Assembly: GCA_949126835.1 (NCBI GenBank)
Contig: OX421495.1
Span: forward strand, 20,117,079-20,181,078
Direction: 5' to 3'
Length of the DNA: 64,000 bases
DNA from: Anisus vortex
Taxonomy: Eukaryota; Mollusca; Gastropoda; Planorbidae
Below the pieces are notes generated by a model that was not told where the DNA came from, searched no databases, and saw nothing but the letters and a program-made list of their open reading frames with translations. How positions within the stretch are numbered: position 1 is the first letter of the stretch; every line of letters begins with the position of its first letter. Positions 63,566-64,000 of this stretch are shown here, piece by piece. A program made the translations under genes and the position numbers.

Positions 63566-64000
63566 CGTTATATTTCTTGATTAATTTACACTCATTTCTC
63601 CTCAGAGCTAAAACAAATTAATCAACTGCTTTATACAGTTGTATAAAGTTGAATTTTTATGACGTTGTTTTAATACTTTCGCGGAAACAATAAAATATAT
63701 AATAAAATAAGGCCTTTTATCACTTTTTACAACTTCTTTATAAAAGACTACACATAATTATACAATTAATATATATATTTTATGTATCTTATGACAGACT
63801 GAAAACTCCTCACTAAACACATTTTATAAAATACTAAGTCCACATATTTTTTTTACTAAAAAGACTTGGACTACCTCCCACCGGAGTGTCCTTACAACAA
63901 CTGACAAAATAATTACTCATTACTTTCCCTTGTTAACTTTCTTAACATCACTCAATACTCTCTTAAATTAACACTTTTTCATGCCTTACACACTTCTCTC
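63566..64000 (-). repeat. LTR-like sequence behind receptor 4, runs off the window
   Basis: Aligns throughout with 46397-46790 (CAACTGCTT, GACGTTGTTTTA, GAAAACTCCTCACT, CCCACCGGAGTGTCC). The end with the polypurine tract is outside the window. Its left start is at TGCGTTATATTTC. Confidence 0.55.

Overview
The window looks like AT-rich animal nuclear DNA, most likely from a gastropod mollusc. That assignment is an inference. It rests on a cluster of intronless rhodopsin-like receptors resembling the molluscan candidate chemosensory receptor families, on the mix of non-LTR, Ty3/gypsy, hAT, MULE, SINE and Helitron-like debris, and on the complete absence of bacterial-style gene packing. Nearly all host coding potential sits in the receptors; almost everything else is transposon-derived.

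Receptor array. Four intact, single-exon, plus-strand 7TM receptor genes lie at 8445-9536, 26867-27928, 45303-46367 and 61661-62743. They are close paralogues. Upstream of the last three lies a broken receptor copy in the opposite orientation (about 24.6-23.9, 43.5-42.9 and 59.7-59.0 kb), so the repeating unit is a divergent pair: pseudogene on the minus strand, 1.8-2.2 kb of shared intergenic DNA, receptor on the plus strand. Unit 1 keeps the intergenic DNA and the receptor but lost its pseudogene. Both members of a pair carry the same promoter-like module, usually with a TATA box, so the unit itself is an inverted duplication that was then copied in tandem.

LTR elements. An apparently intact, young 8008-bp element (9577-17584; 495-bp LTRs differing at 3 positions; 5-bp target duplication) sits just behind receptor 1. 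Receptor 2 still has the matching empty site, an 18-bp perfect palindrome. The element has one 1706-codon ORF in the order Gag, protease, integrase, reverse transcriptase, RNase H, the rare Gmr1-type arrangement of Ty3/gypsy proteins. A second, GC-richer and broken element with the same domain order lies on the minus strand at 48730-56590.

Other regions. 0.9-6.4 kb is stacked relics (RTE-like and CR1/L2-like LINEs, a LINE RNase H, gypsy, hAT). 17.6-23.7 kb has the flank of receptor 1, LINE fragments, a minisatellite, a MULE relic and a SINE inserted in a hAT relic. 28-32.5 kb holds receptor 2's flank, a decayed gypsy RT/RNase H and a THAP plus hAT-C relic. 33195-42449 is a 9.25-kb block bounded by hAT-like CAGTR ends and a near-perfect 8-bp target duplication; it splits the left arm of receptor unit 3. 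Inside it are a SINE, a 949-bp TIR element with TTA duplications, and two tandem 1.7-kb Helitron/pearl-like copies with 19-bp core repeats. 56.6-58.2 kb is mostly a LINE relic.

All comparisons are by eye within the window; no database search was possible. Family names for relics rest on recognised motifs.
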